Shown piece by piece: positions 25,169-34,453 of a stretch of DNA of 64,000 nucleotides (the first letter of the stretch is position 1; each line of letters opens with the position of its first letter). Position numbers and translations under genes: made by a program. The DNA comes from Rhodobacteraceae bacterium M382 (GTDB lineage: Bacteria; Pseudomonadota; Alphaproteobacteria; Rhodobacterales; Rhodobacteraceae). The notes under the pieces are model-generated. The model searched no databases. It was not told where the DNA came from and saw nothing but the letters and a program-made list of their open reading frames with translations. The DNA lies in contig CP081098.1 in the NCBI GenBank assembly GCA_025141015.1, forward strand, positions 3,602,501 through 3,666,500, written 5' to 3'.

Positions 25169-25773
25169 GGTCAAAACATCAGAAATGAATGCCGCCATTC
25201 GTTCTAGGAAATATAGGTCGGCTTCGTCCCGCTCAGCGTCAGCTTAGGCCGACCGCAGCGAAATGGTGGTTTGAAATTTGCCAGAATTGACACCGTCGGA
25301 GGTCCGGTTTGGTGAAATTCGCTGCACCAACGAAAAGATGCCGCTGTAGGTGCGAGGAAATGCTGCATGAGCAATAGCGGCGCCAGCAAAAGTCCGGTGA
25401 GTCCCGCATCTGAGTCCTTGGAAACGGATGCAGCGAAGGTCCGGAACCCACCCTGGGTGTCGAAGAAAGGGGCTGGCAAGATGACAGGATTTGTAGGGCA
25501 TTTCTTGTCACCGTTTGAATAAAAAATGTCACAAACTGGAAATGGGAAACGCTGGCGTAAGTCTCATCGATGATTAAAGCGCTTATGATTGTCGGAACTT
25601 TCGCAAATCAGTTCACCTCAACGCCACCTCAACCCTCGAACGCCGTTTTGGCGCGGTCTGTGCAGTCGAATGTCGCCCAATGACGGTGAATGTTGGAACC
25701 AATATCTTGCGATATCAAATGTTTAACAGGCAAGTCACTGATTTCACTAACTTATTGGAATCATTGCGATTAC
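25169..25773. other. Intergenic region before the island
   Basis: About 600 bases without a supported gene. Small minus-strand frames at 25204-25532 are mutually overlapping and lack recognisable domains. The region becomes AT-rich after 25540, typical of an island edge. Confidence 0.4.
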
Positions 25774-25820
25774 GGCTCATAACCTGAAGGTCGTAGGTTC
25801 AAATCCTACTCCCGCAACCA
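25774..25820 (+). tRNA. 3' part of tRNA-fMet (attachment-site remnant)
   Basis: GGCTCATAACCTGAAGGTCG followed by TAGGTTCAAATCCTACTCCC and GCAACCA is the anticodon loop (CAT), variable loop, T arm, acceptor strand and CCA of initiator tRNA-Met as found in alphaproteobacteria. The 5' half is missing: bases before 25774 do not pair with the acceptor strand. Such 3' halves are left at the distal end of an integrated element. Not a functional tRNA. Confidence 0.8.
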
Positions 25821-25868
25821 CTACTGTCGAACAGGCCACCTTCGGGTGGCCTTGTTTGTTTTTGGGCC
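25810..25868 (+). repeat. Island direct repeat, left copy (att core)
   Basis: 59 bases starting TCCCGCAACCACTACTGTCG (end of tRNA-fMet) through the terminator hairpin to TTTGTTTTTGGGCC. The copy at 48279 differs at two positions. Both lie in the same orientation about 22.5 kb apart and both encode the end of a recombinase on the minus strand (GGLFDSSGCG). Confidence 0.85.
25834..25863 (+). terminator. Intrinsic terminator downstream of the tRNA-fMet sequence
   Basis: Perfect 7-bp stem GGCCACC-TTCG-GGTGGCC followed by TTGTTTGTTTTT. A stable UUCG-type tetraloop. Its position after the CCA end suggests it is the native tRNA terminator, captured in the attachment core, while the minus strand codes for the recombinase C-terminus. 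Confidence 0.8.
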
Positions 25869-27417
25869 TCTCCTAAACTTGGTAAACCTGCCAGTTCGCC
25901 AACCAATTCAATGGCCAGTCCGTCGCCCTCAGGGATAAGCCGGATCTCCGTCAAAAGGCTACGGATGATATCGGTGGCCTCGGCCTTTGTCGCAGGATCA
26001 TTTAGGGCGCGAGACAGGTCGGTCACAGTATCACGGTAGAGATCCGCAAGACCGGGATGAAGCAAGACAGGCGGTTCTGCCTTCGCGTTCGCCAAGTCGT
26101 TCTCTAGGTCTGCCTTACGGGCCCCCAGACTGTCCATCTTGGTCTTCCTGCTTTCGTGAAACATGCCCTCGGCAATGGCGTCTACAATGCGGTCGGTTTG
26201 ACTTATGACCTTCGTAAATTCGTGCTCTGTCTTAACCTTGTTGACGGAGGTTTGGGCAGTCAGACGATTGTGCTCTTCTTGGTAGGCTTTGACAAACTCG
26301 GCAATGAGGCCGGGGTGGAACAACTGGTCCTTGAGGCCGATCAAAACACGCTCTTCCAGCTCACTCCGTTTGATGGTGACGCGATTGGAACAGGTGCCTT
26401 TGTTACGGGTGGCAGAACAGCCGTAGTAGTGCTTACCAACCTGAATGACGCCGCCACCACATTCCCCGCAGGTCAACATTCCTGAAAACAAGTGTTTGGC
26501 GCGCTTGGTTCTTCCAAGCTTACGCACACCGTCGCTGATGGCCACGTTGCGTGTGGCTTCCTGGTGGGCTTTGACTGCGCTCCAAAGGTCTTGGGGCAGG
26601 ATGCGCAGGTGGAATACATCTTCAATGACCCAGTCCTCCGGCGGATTGAGGCGAGCTGGTCGTTTGCCGGTGTTGGGGTCTTTGATGAACCGCTGGCGGT
26701 TCCAAATCAGGCGCCCGATGTAGAGTTCGTTATTGAGAATACCGGTGCCGCGTCGCCAGTTTCCGTAGATGGTTGATGCCCCCAGCCTCTACCACGCGGC
26801 CCATCTACACCTTCGTCATTCAATTTGCCAGCGATTGCGCGAGGGCTGATACCGGCAGCGTAGTCTTCAAATATGCGACGCACGATGGTGGCCTGTTCCT
26901 CATTGACAGTCCGGTCGCCCGTAGAAACCTCGCCGTCGGCTGTGAAGCTACGCAGCACATCGTAACCATAAGTGACACCGCCTGCCGACTTGCCTTTGCG
27001 CACACGACCCTCAAGGCCGTGATGGGTCTTCTGGGCCAAGTCTTTCAGAAAGAGGCTGCTCATCGTGCCCTTGACGCCGATGTGCAGTTCGGAACTCTCG
27101 CCCTCTGCGACGGTCACAATCGGGATGCCCTGAAACCGCATCTGTTTGAAGAAACCGGCGATATGTTCCTGATCCCGGCTGATCCGGTCGGGGCCCTCGG
27201 CAACAACGACATCAAAGGCGTTACGGCGTGCATCTTCCAGAAGCCGTTGATATGCTGGTCGCAGATGGGAGGCCCCGCTTAGACCACGGTCAGAATAGGT
27301 CTCTGCTTCGCGCCAACCGTTACCTTCAATAAGACGCAAGCACAGACGGTGTTGATCTTCTATGGACGCATCACTTTGCTGGTCAGTGGAATAGCGGGCG
27401 TAAATCGCTGCACGCAT

Positions 27418-27717
27418 GGGGTGGGCCTCCGATACATCTTGGCCCGCCCTATTATTGGCACGAAATCATCCTTGTCTTCCACTTTCGATTGCAACAAGTT
27501 GCAATGTAATATTGATAAATATCAACGTTTTAAATTGTCGCTGAGACAGGTATCTCCTTACATGCCAAACAACTGGAAAGTGCCGAAAGCCGAATGCAGA
27601 CATTCAAACAAGGGCGAGCAAACGGCGGGTATGCGGGACAAACTGAGCTTTCGTTACGGCTGCACGGAAGGCCGCTCTGCAAGGCATCGCTACTTCCGCC
27701 GAACCAAATTGACCAAA
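27418..27717. other. AT-rich spacer between recombinase and adk relic
   Basis: About 300 bases. AT-rich around 27480-27530. Presumably holds the recombinase promoter; nothing else supported. Confidence 0.35.
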
Positions 27718-28073
27718 TCAACCGGTTAGCTCGGCCTTGAGCGAACCGAACACAGAAACGATATTTTTTACCACCGTCGAACGATCTGACAACCCCCTGC
27801 CGTTCGTAGTGAGCAAGTACAGGTGTGGTCTGAGCGTGATAGGCGGCCAAGCGGCTCTTGACGGTTTCGGCGGTATCGTCTGCTCTTCTTTTGAACTTAG
27901 TTGCACCACAGCTATCGCAAACGCCCTCGACTTTGGGGCGCTTGAAAGTCACGTGATACCCTTCATCGCAATTCGCGCATGTGTGCCGACCAGTGAGTGT
28001 CTTTACCTGAACCAGGCGGGCCGAACAGCACGAGAACCTTAGCCGAGCGGTTGTTAGCGCGCGAAGACATCAT
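27718..28073 (-). pseudogene. Adenylate kinase (adk) relic with internal deletion
   Basis: From the ATG at 28073 the minus strand reads a P-loop start (AKVLVLFGPPGSGKDT). Within a few codons, in another frame, it becomes the zinc LID domain of adenylate kinase (LTGRHTCANCDEGYH, FKRPKVEGVCDSCGATKFKR, RADDTAETVKSRLAAYHAQT). So about 100 residues between P-loop and LID are deleted with a frameshift, and the C-terminus changes frame again (ending SLKAELTG). It cannot make a functional kinase; probably hitch-hiking DNA in the island. Confidence 0.75.
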
Positions 28074-28118
28074 GTGTTCTCCCCCTATTCAGGTAATCAC
28101 GGTGTTAATGCCGAGCAC

Positions 28119-28526
28119 CTATCGAACGACATGGACTGCACAAGACGCATGTCGTACGACACGCGCCGCCGTGGAGCCCAAAAGATAGTCCTGGAGCCCT
28201 GGGCGGTGACTCGCGATGACGATGCAATCTATGTCGTGAGAGATTCCGAAATCGAGGATTGTGCGTCCTGAATGCCCTTCGACGATCTCGATGCTGGCCC
28301 CTTCGGTCCCATCAACGATTGGTTTTAGTTTTTCTCCGATCACAGCTTTGGCAACCTCAAGATGGTTTTCTGGAAGCAGATCGCTGGAGTATTCAGGCAA
28401 GTGCTCAATCACATGCAGAGCCGTGATCTTGCCGCCTTCGCCGCAAAGCGTCTGTGCGACTTCCAACGCCTTCTTTGCGTCTCTGTCTGCGTCAAATGAA
28501 ATTGGCACGAGGATATTGTTGTACAT
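28119..28526 (-). CDS. Universal stress protein, UspA family
   Basis: 135 residues with a GAGGACC Shine-Dalgarno. Single Usp domain: NILVPISFDADRDAKKALEV at the start, ITALHVIEHLPEY, and the nucleotide-binding C-terminus IVIASHRPGLQDYLLGSTAA then RVVRHASCAVHVVR (G2-x-G9-G-S/T-type pattern). Lies 90 bases after matB on the same strand, so it may be read from the malonate operon. Often linked to TRAP transporter loci. Confidence 0.9.
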   Translation of the reverse strand: MYNNILVPISFDADRDAKKALEVAQTLCGEGGKITALHVIEHLPEYSSDLLPENHLEVAKAVIGEKLKPIVDGTEGASIEIVEGHSGRTILDFGISHDIDCIVIASHRPGLQDYLLGSTAARVVRHASCAVHVVR

Positions 28527-28618
28527 TGATCGGTCCTCAAAGTCGTGACGGGGTAAGTATTCGATGTAAAAGGCGGTTCACGGCGCGTCAGACACGGCCG
28601 TGGGCCAGATCAGGAAGG

Positions 28619-30136
28619 TTAAGCGGGAGCGAACAAGTCTTTGTATTCTTCGCGCAATTCCTTCTTTTGCACCTTGCCCATCGTGTTTCGTGGGAGTTCT
28701 GGCAGAACGACCAACTTTTGGGGGTGCTTGAAACGCGCGAGGGAACTGCCGATGTTGCCTTTGATCGCGTCGAGGTCGAGTTCGGCACCTGCTTCGGCGA
28801 CAAGAACGCCAACAACGGTTTCACCAAAGTCTGGATGCGGAACACCAACGACAGCGCTTTCAAGAACACCGTCTTCCTCATCCAACAGGAGCTCGATCTC
28901 TTTGGGGTATATGTTGTAGCCGCCCGAGATTATCAGGTCTTTGTTGCGACCAACGATGTGCAAGTAACCGTCTTCATCGATCTGTCCGAGGTCACCAGTA
29001 ATGAAGAAGCCGTCTTCCCGCAGCTCCTCGGCTGTTTTCTCGGGCATCTGCCAATACCCTTTGAAGACGTTGGGGCCACGCACCTCAATCTCGCCGATAT
29101 CACCTTGGGGCAAGGTCGCGCCCGTGTTGCTGTCAGTGATCTTGATCTCAACGCCGGGAAGCGGAAAGCCAACAGTGCCAGCACGACGCTCGCCCTTGTA
29201 TGGGTTGGACGTGTTCATGTTGGTTTCAGTCATGCCGTAGCGCTCAAGGATACGGTGGCCGGTGCGTTCTTCAAACTGCACATGTGTTTCTGCGAGAAGT
29301 GGTGCGCTCCCCGAAACGAACAGACGCATGTCTTTCGCCAAATCTTTGGTGAAACGCGCGTCTTCCAACAGGCGTGTGTAAAACGTCGGAACGCCCATCA
29401 TGGTGGTTGCCGTCGGCATTCGTTCAATGATTACATCCAGATCGAATTTCGGCATAAAGAAGATCTTGCTGCCCGCCAGAAGCGAGATATTTGTGGCTAC
29501 AAACAGTCCATGGGTATGGAAGATCGGCAGAGCGTGAAGCAGAACGTCCTCAGAGGTGAATTCCCACTCCTTTGCCAAAGCTTTGCAATTTGATAGTAGA
29601 TTGCCTTGGGTCAGCATCGCTCCTTTAGAACGCCCTGTTGTTCCGGATGTATAGAGGAACGCGGCCAAATCATCTTCTGAACGCTCGACAGTCGAAAATG
29701 CAGATGGCATCACCTCGGCCTGCAAAGTAAAACTTCCGGTGCCGTCGTTGTTCATTGTTTCCAGAACTGCGCCTGCCGCCTCAGCAACAGGTTGCAAAGC
29801 TTCGGATCGTTTGCCGTCGCACAGCAAAACCCGCGCGCCGCTGTTTTCAACAAAATATGAAACTTCGTCAGGTGTGTAGGCGGTGTTCAAAGGCAAGAAA
29901 ACGATCCCGGCCTGAACACAAGCTGCGTAGACGGCCAGAGCTTGTGGTGACTTTCCGATCTGGACCGCAACGCGATCACCGGGCTTGACGCCAAGCTGTG
30001 TGAACACGTGCGCGTATTGCGCAGCAAGTTCCAGGTATTCGTTGTGCGAAATGATCGTGCCATCCGCCAACTCCAGAAACGCTGTCGTCTTACCCTGGTG
30101 TTGCCCGAAAAGTGTATCATACAAAGGGTTTGCCAT
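28619..30136 (-). CDS. matB: Malonyl-CoA synthetase MatB
   Basis: 505 residues from the ATG at 30136, which has AAGGAG 6 bases upstream. ANL-superfamily acyl-CoA synthetase: P-loop-like LYTSGTTGRSKGAMLTQGN, A5 region YGMTETNMNTSNPYKGERRA, hinge FFITGDLGQIDEDGYLHIVG and catalytic Lys near the end (RNTMGKVQKKELRE). The substrate assignment to malonate rests on the adjoining malonyl-CoA decarboxylase and the close resemblance of the start (YDTLF) to MatB. Activates malonate with ATP and CoA. Confidence 0.92.
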   Translation of the reverse strand: MANPLYDTLFGQHQGKTTAFLELADGTIISHNEYLELAAQYAHVFTQLGVKPGDRVAVQIGKSPQALAVYAACVQAGIVFLPLNTAYTPDEVSYFVENSGARVLLCDGKRSEALQPVAEAAGAVLETMNNDGTGSFTLQAEVMPSAFSTVERSEDDLAAFLYTSGTTGRSKGAMLTQGNLLSNCKALAKEWEFTSEDVLLHALPIFHTHGLFVATNISLLAGSKIFFMPKFDLDVIIERMPTATTMMGVPTFYTRLLEDARFTKDLAKDMRLFVSGSAPLLAETHVQFEERTGHRILERYGMTETNMNTSNPYKGERRAGTVGFPLPGVEIKITDSNTGATLPQGDIGEIEVRGPNVFKGYWQMPEKTAEELREDGFFITGDLGQIDEDGYLHIVGRNKDLIISGGYNIYPKEIELLLDEEDGVLESAVVGVPHPDFGETVVGVLVAEAGAELDLDAIKGNIGSSLARFKHPQKLVVLPELPRNTMGKVQKKELREEYKDLFAPA

Positions 30137-30147
30137 TATCAATCTCC

Positions 30148-31386
30148 TTAGCTTTTGGGTGTCACCGACCCGCTCAGCGTTTTTACTGCGGCGGACGCGA
30201 CAACGGTCTTTTCACCGACGAATTGTTCGTGATTTTGTGAGATCTGGGAGAGGTCGTAGAGGTAGTTGACCATTGTCCCGTTGGACTGCTTGCGCCCATT
30301 GGGCGAAACATCTGCTTCGGCGTGTACAGCATGAACCATCGCACCATTGCCGAGATGGAACCGGGCGACAGGATCAAATGGCATGCCGTCTGACCTCTTG
30401 GCCTCCAGCAAATAGTGCGCAGCCAATGCTTGATTGTCGGCTGCTTTCAGAGCGTCCAGATTTGTTCCGCCCAGCCATTTGTTCAGACTCGGGATCGGTG
30501 AGAGGGTTACAAATGTTGTGAGGTTTGGCAGGTCTTTGGATAGGTCCGAAACAACCTGTTTGATCAGCGAGTTGCCAAACGAAATACCTGCAAGTCCAGA
30601 CTGACAGTTGGAAATTGAGTAAAAGACAGCAGTGTCAGCATTTTCCGCCTCGATCTCTTCGCGTTCATCTGCGAGCAAATCTTGAACCGAGCTTGGCACA
30701 CCTTTGGTGAGCGCGACCTCAACAAAGATGAGAGGTTCGTCGGCCATCGAGGGATGGAAAAAGCCGAAGCAACGGCGGTCAGTTGGTTTGAGACGGCGTC
30801 TGAGGTCATCCCAACTGTCAATTTCATGCACAGCCTCATACGCGATGATTTTTTCGAGAATGTCCGCAGGGCTGGCCCAATCGATAGGGCGGAGCACAAG
30901 GAAACCTCGATTGAACCAGGATGCAAAAAGGTGTCGGAAGTCCACGTCCAGCGGTTCAAGGTCCGGCCGTTCATTCATCATTCCCAGCAAGTCTTTGCGC
31001 ATTTGAACCAGCTGGCCGGTTGCGCCCGGAACTTGATTGAGGCGCCTTGCCAGTTCCTGGCGTCGCGGCTCGCAGGCGGCGGCAAAGGCACGGTATGTGC
31101 CTTTGCTGGGTTTTTCTTTATAAGCGTTCAGCGAGCTGACGACTTCTTCAGGATCAATCTCAAGCTCATGTGTCATGAACTCGAAGAATGCTATTTTTTC
31201 TTCGTCGCTCATCGCTGCGTAGCGATCCAACAGGTTGCGTGCGAGAGTTACACCCGACACTTCCCCATGGCTACTGAGCAGTGCCTCACACAAATCTGCC
31301 GTTGTCCTGCCATCGACTTCATTGGAGAGCGCTTTTTGGTAACGCCGCTCGAATACCGTCGAGATCAGTTCGCTGAAGTAGCTCAT
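30148..31386 (-). CDS. matA: Malonyl-CoA decarboxylase
   Basis: 412 residues, the full MCD fold: N-terminal helical domain (TPAELCEALLSSHGEV-like) and C-terminal acetyltransferase-like domain with the catalytic segment FGFFHPSMADEPLIFVEVAL, then FYSISNCQSGLAGISFGNSL and the Ser-His region FVTLSPIPSLNKWLGG. Converts malonyl-CoA to acetyl-CoA plus CO2. Start overlaps the dctM stop by 4 bases; matB follows after 11 bases. Confidence 0.94.
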   Translation of the reverse strand: MSYFSELISTVFERRYQKALSNEVDGRTTADLCEALLSSHGEVSGVTLARNLLDRYAAMSDEEKIAFFEFMTHELEIDPEEVVSSLNAYKEKPSKGTYRAFAAACEPRRQELARRLNQVPGATGQLVQMRKDLLGMMNERPDLEPLDVDFRHLFASWFNRGFLVLRPIDWASPADILEKIIAYEAVHEIDSWDDLRRRLKPTDRRCFGFFHPSMADEPLIFVEVALTKGVPSSVQDLLADEREEIEAENADTAVFYSISNCQSGLAGISFGNSLIKQVVSDLSKDLPNLTTFVTLSPIPSLNKWLGGTNLDALKAADNQALAAHYLLEAKRSDGMPFDPVARFHLGNGAMVHAVHAEADVSPNGRKQSNGTMVNYLYDLSQISQNHEQFVGEKTVVASAAVKTLSGSVTPKS

Positions 31387-32699
31387 ACCGCTTCTCCCAT
31401 CACAAAGTCAGGCAACCAAGTTGCGATGCCAGGGAAGAAGCAGAGCAGGATAATTGCGATCACCATGCAGGCCACGAAAGGCAGAGACCCCTTCAGGATG
31501 GTCTTGAGCGAGATGTCCGGCGCAATGCCGTTGATCACGTAAAGGTTCAGACCCACTGGCGGTGATATCAACCCAATCTCCATGTTGATCGTCAGAACAA
31601 CTGCGAACCAGATCGGATCGAAGCCAGCGGTAGTGATGATTGGCAACAGGATGGGTGCAGCCATCAGGATCACAGCCACAGGCGGCAGGAAGAAGCCCGC
31701 GATCAACAGGAACAACATGACAAATGCCATCAGCACCCAACGGTTGACATCCAATGTTCCGATCCACTCGGCAATCGCTTGCGTGATGAAGAGGCTCGAC
31801 AACATGTAGGAAAACACACCCGCAGCGGCGATGATGAACATGATCATCACGCTTTCCTTGGTGCTGTCCCGAAGAACAACCCACAGGTCTTTGGGATTCC
31901 AAAGCTTGTAAATGATCATGGCGATCAGCAGGCACAGAAGTGCACCAACAGCGGCTGTTTCCGAAGGTGTCGCGATGCCGCCGTACATGGCGTAGAGCAC
32001 ACCTACGATGATTGCGAGGAACGGCAGTACACGCGGCAGGATTTCGAACTTCTCTTTCCAAGTGTAGTTCCCTGCCGACAACAGTTGCTTATCGCCAGAC
32101 TGCCAGGTCGAATAAAGCGACCAGATCATGAACAACAACACAAGCAGCAACCCAGGAAGAACGCCCGCAAGGAAGAGACGGCCAATCGAAGTTTCCGTCG
32201 CGATGCCGTAGACGATCATTGTCACGGATGGTGGGATCAAGATCCCCAATGTGCCGCCCGCTGCAATTGAACCCGCCGCCACGCCATCAGGATATCCACG
32301 CTTGCGCATCTCGGGGATGCCCATTTTGCCAATCGCGGCGCAGGTTGCCGGGCTGGAGCCGGACATCGCCGCAAAAAGCGCACACGCCCCAAGGTTCGAA
32401 ATGACCAACCCGCCAGGAACACGGGTCAACCAGCGTTCAAGAGCTTCGTAGAGGTCTGCCCCCGCCCGCGTCGAGGCGATTGATGAACCCATGATGATAA
32501 ACATCGGGATCGAAAGAAGCGCAAAGTTGTCGAGCTTGCCGAACAGAATTTCAGGAATGAGTTCAAGAGAACGCAGACCATCGAAGATCAGCAAAAACCC
32601 GGTTGAAACGATTAGCAGTCCCAGAGCAACCGAAACGCCGGAGAAAAGCACCATGATTGTCGCGATTGCGACGATGCCACCAAGTAGGATCGGGTCCAT
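31383..32699 (-). CDS. matM: TRAP transporter large permease (malonate)
   Basis: 438 residues, about 12 membrane helices. DctM signatures: ALLSIPMFIIMGSSIASTRA, SGSSPATCAAIGKMGIPEMR, GTLGILIPPSVTMIVYGIAT, and EIGLISPPVGLNLYVINGIA. Na+-coupled transport subunit. Overlaps dctQ stop by one base and matA start by 4 bases. Substrate malonate inferred from operon, as in the matPQMAB set of Sinorhizobium. Confidence 0.93.
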   Translation of the reverse strand: MDPILLGGIVAIATIMVLFSGVSVALGLLIVSTGFLLIFDGLRSLELIPEILFGKLDNFALLSIPMFIIMGSSIASTRAGADLYEALERWLTRVPGGLVISNLGACALFAAMSGSSPATCAAIGKMGIPEMRKRGYPDGVAAGSIAAGGTLGILIPPSVTMIVYGIATETSIGRLFLAGVLPGLLLVLLFMIWSLYSTWQSGDKQLLSAGNYTWKEKFEILPRVLPFLAIIVGVLYAMYGGIATPSETAAVGALLCLLIAMIIYKLWNPKDLWVVLRDSTKESVMIMFIIAAAGVFSYMLSSLFITQAIAEWIGTLDVNRWVLMAFVMLFLLIAGFFLPPVAVILMAAPILLPIITTAGFDPIWFAVVLTINMEIGLISPPVGLNLYVINGIAPDISLKTILKGSLPFVACMVIAIILLCFFPGIATWLPDFVMGEAV

Positions 32700-33247
32700 T
32701 ACACGTCCTCCAAACCAAAGGGTGCGTCAATTTTCAGGAGGACGGCGACCAGATCAGCGATGAGCTGAAGCAAGAACAAGCCAAACCCAACGGGGATCGA
32801 AAGATACGGGATCCAAAGCCGGACGGCCCAGATCGTGTCGGACTTCCAATTGCGCTCGTAAGCGAGGTGCCAATGCTCGTAGCCGTAGAACAGGACAATC
32901 GCGACAATCGCAATCGAGAGCCCCATGGTCAGCAGATACATGTAATATCGAGCGGTTTTGGACAGCGCCAGCGGGACCAGGTCAACATTGACGTGCCCAC
33001 GCAGTCGTTGCACATAAGGCAGCCCAACAAGCGTCGCACCAATTGCGAGATAAACAACAGCTTCTGTCTGCCAAACGGTCGATTGGTTCAGAACGAAACG
33101 TACGAATATCATTTGGCAGGTGATTGCGACTGCAGCAACGATCATGGCCGCAGAGCACCAACCGGCGAGGGTAGAGAGGGCCGCTACACCGCGCAGAAAT
33201 GGGTTATTACCCGTGCGCGAAGTGACGGCTGAGCTTTGACCAGCCAT
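32699..33247 (-). CDS. matQ: TRAP transporter small permease (malonate)
   Basis: 182 residues from the ATG at 33247, with GGAAGGAAAG upstream; the longer frame to 33298 lacks a ribosome site. Four membrane helices and the DctQ pattern (FVRFVLNQSTVWQTEAVVYL, GATLVGLPYVQRLRGHVNVD). Partner of the large permease. Confidence 0.92.
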   Translation of the reverse strand: MAGQSSAVTSRTGNNPFLRGVAALSTLAGWCSAAMIVAAVAITCQMIFVRFVLNQSTVWQTEAVVYLAIGATLVGLPYVQRLRGHVNVDLVPLALSKTARYYMYLLTMGLSIAIVAIVLFYGYEHWHLAYERNWKSDTIWAVRLWIPYLSIPVGFGLFLLQLIADLVAVLLKIDAPFGLEDV

Positions 33248-33323
33248 GTCAGCTTTCCTTCCAAGAATAAGAAATTTTCTGAATTGTGCGACCGCCAATC
33301 ACTGGCGGTCGCCAATGGTGGGA

Positions 33324-34313
33324 TTACTCGACGGCGAGAGCCATATCGAGCAATGCCTGACCGTCCGGAACATCCTCAACAAACAATTTGTAGGATGTTT
33401 CCTGGGCCAGAGCGCGCCATTCCGCGAAGTCTTCAGGCGACATTTCTGCGATTTCCACACCGGCTTTCTCGAAGACCTCAACCGAAGCGGCGTCTTGTTT
33501 TTTCGCTTCTTCCAAGTAGTAGGCTTCGGCCTTTTCCGACGCGGCCAACAGTGCTGCCTGTTGTTCAGCACTCAATCCTTCGAAGGTCGATTTGTTCATC
33601 AGAAGGGGTTGGTACATGAACCACAGCGCAACGTCTTTTGTCGCTGGTGTGTAGCACGCCGCCTGCTCGTAAATCCGATAGGAAACGAAAGAGGAAGACG
33701 ATGTGTTCGCTGCATTCAGAATTCCGGTTTGCATCGCGTTGTAGATTTCGGAAGACGCCATCGAAGTGATCGACGCATTCGCTCCAGCCAACATCTGCTC
33801 GAAAGCTTTACCGGCAGCACGTGTTTGAAGCCCATCAACATCGGAGGGCTTGGTGATGCATCCTTCCTTGCCGACAAAACCGCCAGCCAGATAACCGTGC
33901 ACCAGCACCATCACATCATCTTCAGCCATTTTTTCTTCGAGCGCTTCCATATATGGGGAATTGCTCAAACGGGCCGCGTGATCGTGGTTTTTCACAAGGC
34001 CAGGCATCAGCGTCAGGTTGAAGGCAGGCTGTTGGCCGCCCGCGTAGCTCAACGGCAAGACAGTCATGTCCAACTGGCCGCGGCTCAACGGGCGATATTG
34101 CTCGCGCGGTTTAAAGAGTGATTTTGACCCAAAGATCTTGATTTCGAGATCGACATCGGCAGCAGCGACTTCATCGGCAACGATCTGCGCCACTTGATTG
34201 CGGATGTCTTTTGTTGACCACTGATGTGACAAGCGAAGTTCTTCGGCGCTGATTGTCGACCCAATGCCCATTGCCGCGACCGCAGCGACAGTCGTAAGAA
34301 ATTTCGTTTTCAT
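33324..34313 (-). CDS. matP: TRAP substrate-binding protein (malonate)
   Basis: 329 residues with signal peptide (TTVAAVAAMGIGSTISAEEL). DctP family: LRLSHQWSTKDIRNQVAQIV, the conserved Arg and Asn region QTRAAGKAFEQMLAGANA, and LWFMYQPLLMNKSTFEGLSA. First gene of the operon; binds the dicarboxylate in the periplasm. Operator TTGTATACAA lies about 85 bases upstream. Confidence 0.92.
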   Translation of the reverse strand: MKTKFLTTVAAVAAMGIGSTISAEELRLSHQWSTKDIRNQVAQIVADEVAAADVDLEIKIFGSKSLFKPREQYRPLSRGQLDMTVLPLSYAGGQQPAFNLTLMPGLVKNHDHAARLSNSPYMEALEEKMAEDDVMVLVHGYLAGGFVGKEGCITKPSDVDGLQTRAAGKAFEQMLAGANASITSMASSEIYNAMQTGILNAANTSSSSFVSYRIYEQAACYTPATKDVALWFMYQPLLMNKSTFEGLSAEQQAALLAASEKAEAYYLEEAKKQDAASVEVFEKAGVEIAEMSPEDFAEWRALAQETSYKLFVEDVPDGQALLDMALAVE

Positions 34314-34396
34314 GGTTTCCTCCCATTTGTGAGCCGACTCTCCTCAGGTACGGCAATAATCCATCATTGCGAATTTTGCATCACCAATCAATATTT

Positions 34397-34406
34397 TTGT
34401 ATACAA
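34397..34406. promoter_or_regulatory. Palindromic GntR-type operator
   Basis: Perfect 10-bp palindrome TTGTATACAA inside an AT-rich stretch, in the 140-base divergent region between the TRAP binding protein and the GntR gene. GntR/FadR-family regulators bind such TNGTATACNA-type sites. It is placed to control both directions. Confidence 0.65.
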
Positions 34407-34453
34407 TATCTAAATTCTTGCGCCCCAAAGGGGATTTATAGTATGGTGCTCGC

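Larger units (their letters stand above)
25799..27417 (-). pseudogene. Large serine recombinase, frameshifted
   Basis: N-terminal frame (27417 to about 26780) has the resolvase catalytic domain: AIYARYSTDQQSDASIEDQH with nucleophile Ser, LSGASHLRPAYQRLLEDARR and DRISRDQEHIAGFFKQM. The frame then reads GWGHQPSTETGD. After one missing base in a run of C at 26779-26783 it would continue as ASTIYGNWRRGTGILNNELY, the recombinase domain, zinc-ribbon FSGMLTCGECGGG...CSATRNKGTCSN, coiled coil and C-terminus. Both parts joined would be about 540 residues, normal for the family. The last 10 codons overlap the tRNA-fMet remnant. Either decayed, or a sequencing error in the homopolymer. Confidence 0.85.

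Noticed and set aside
25774-25820. Complete tRNA-fMet gene
   Set aside because: The 5' half, D arm and acceptor 5' strand are absent; only the 3' part is present.
27349-27729. 126-codon plus-strand frame
   Set aside because: Antisense to the recombinase start and adk relic; no domain.
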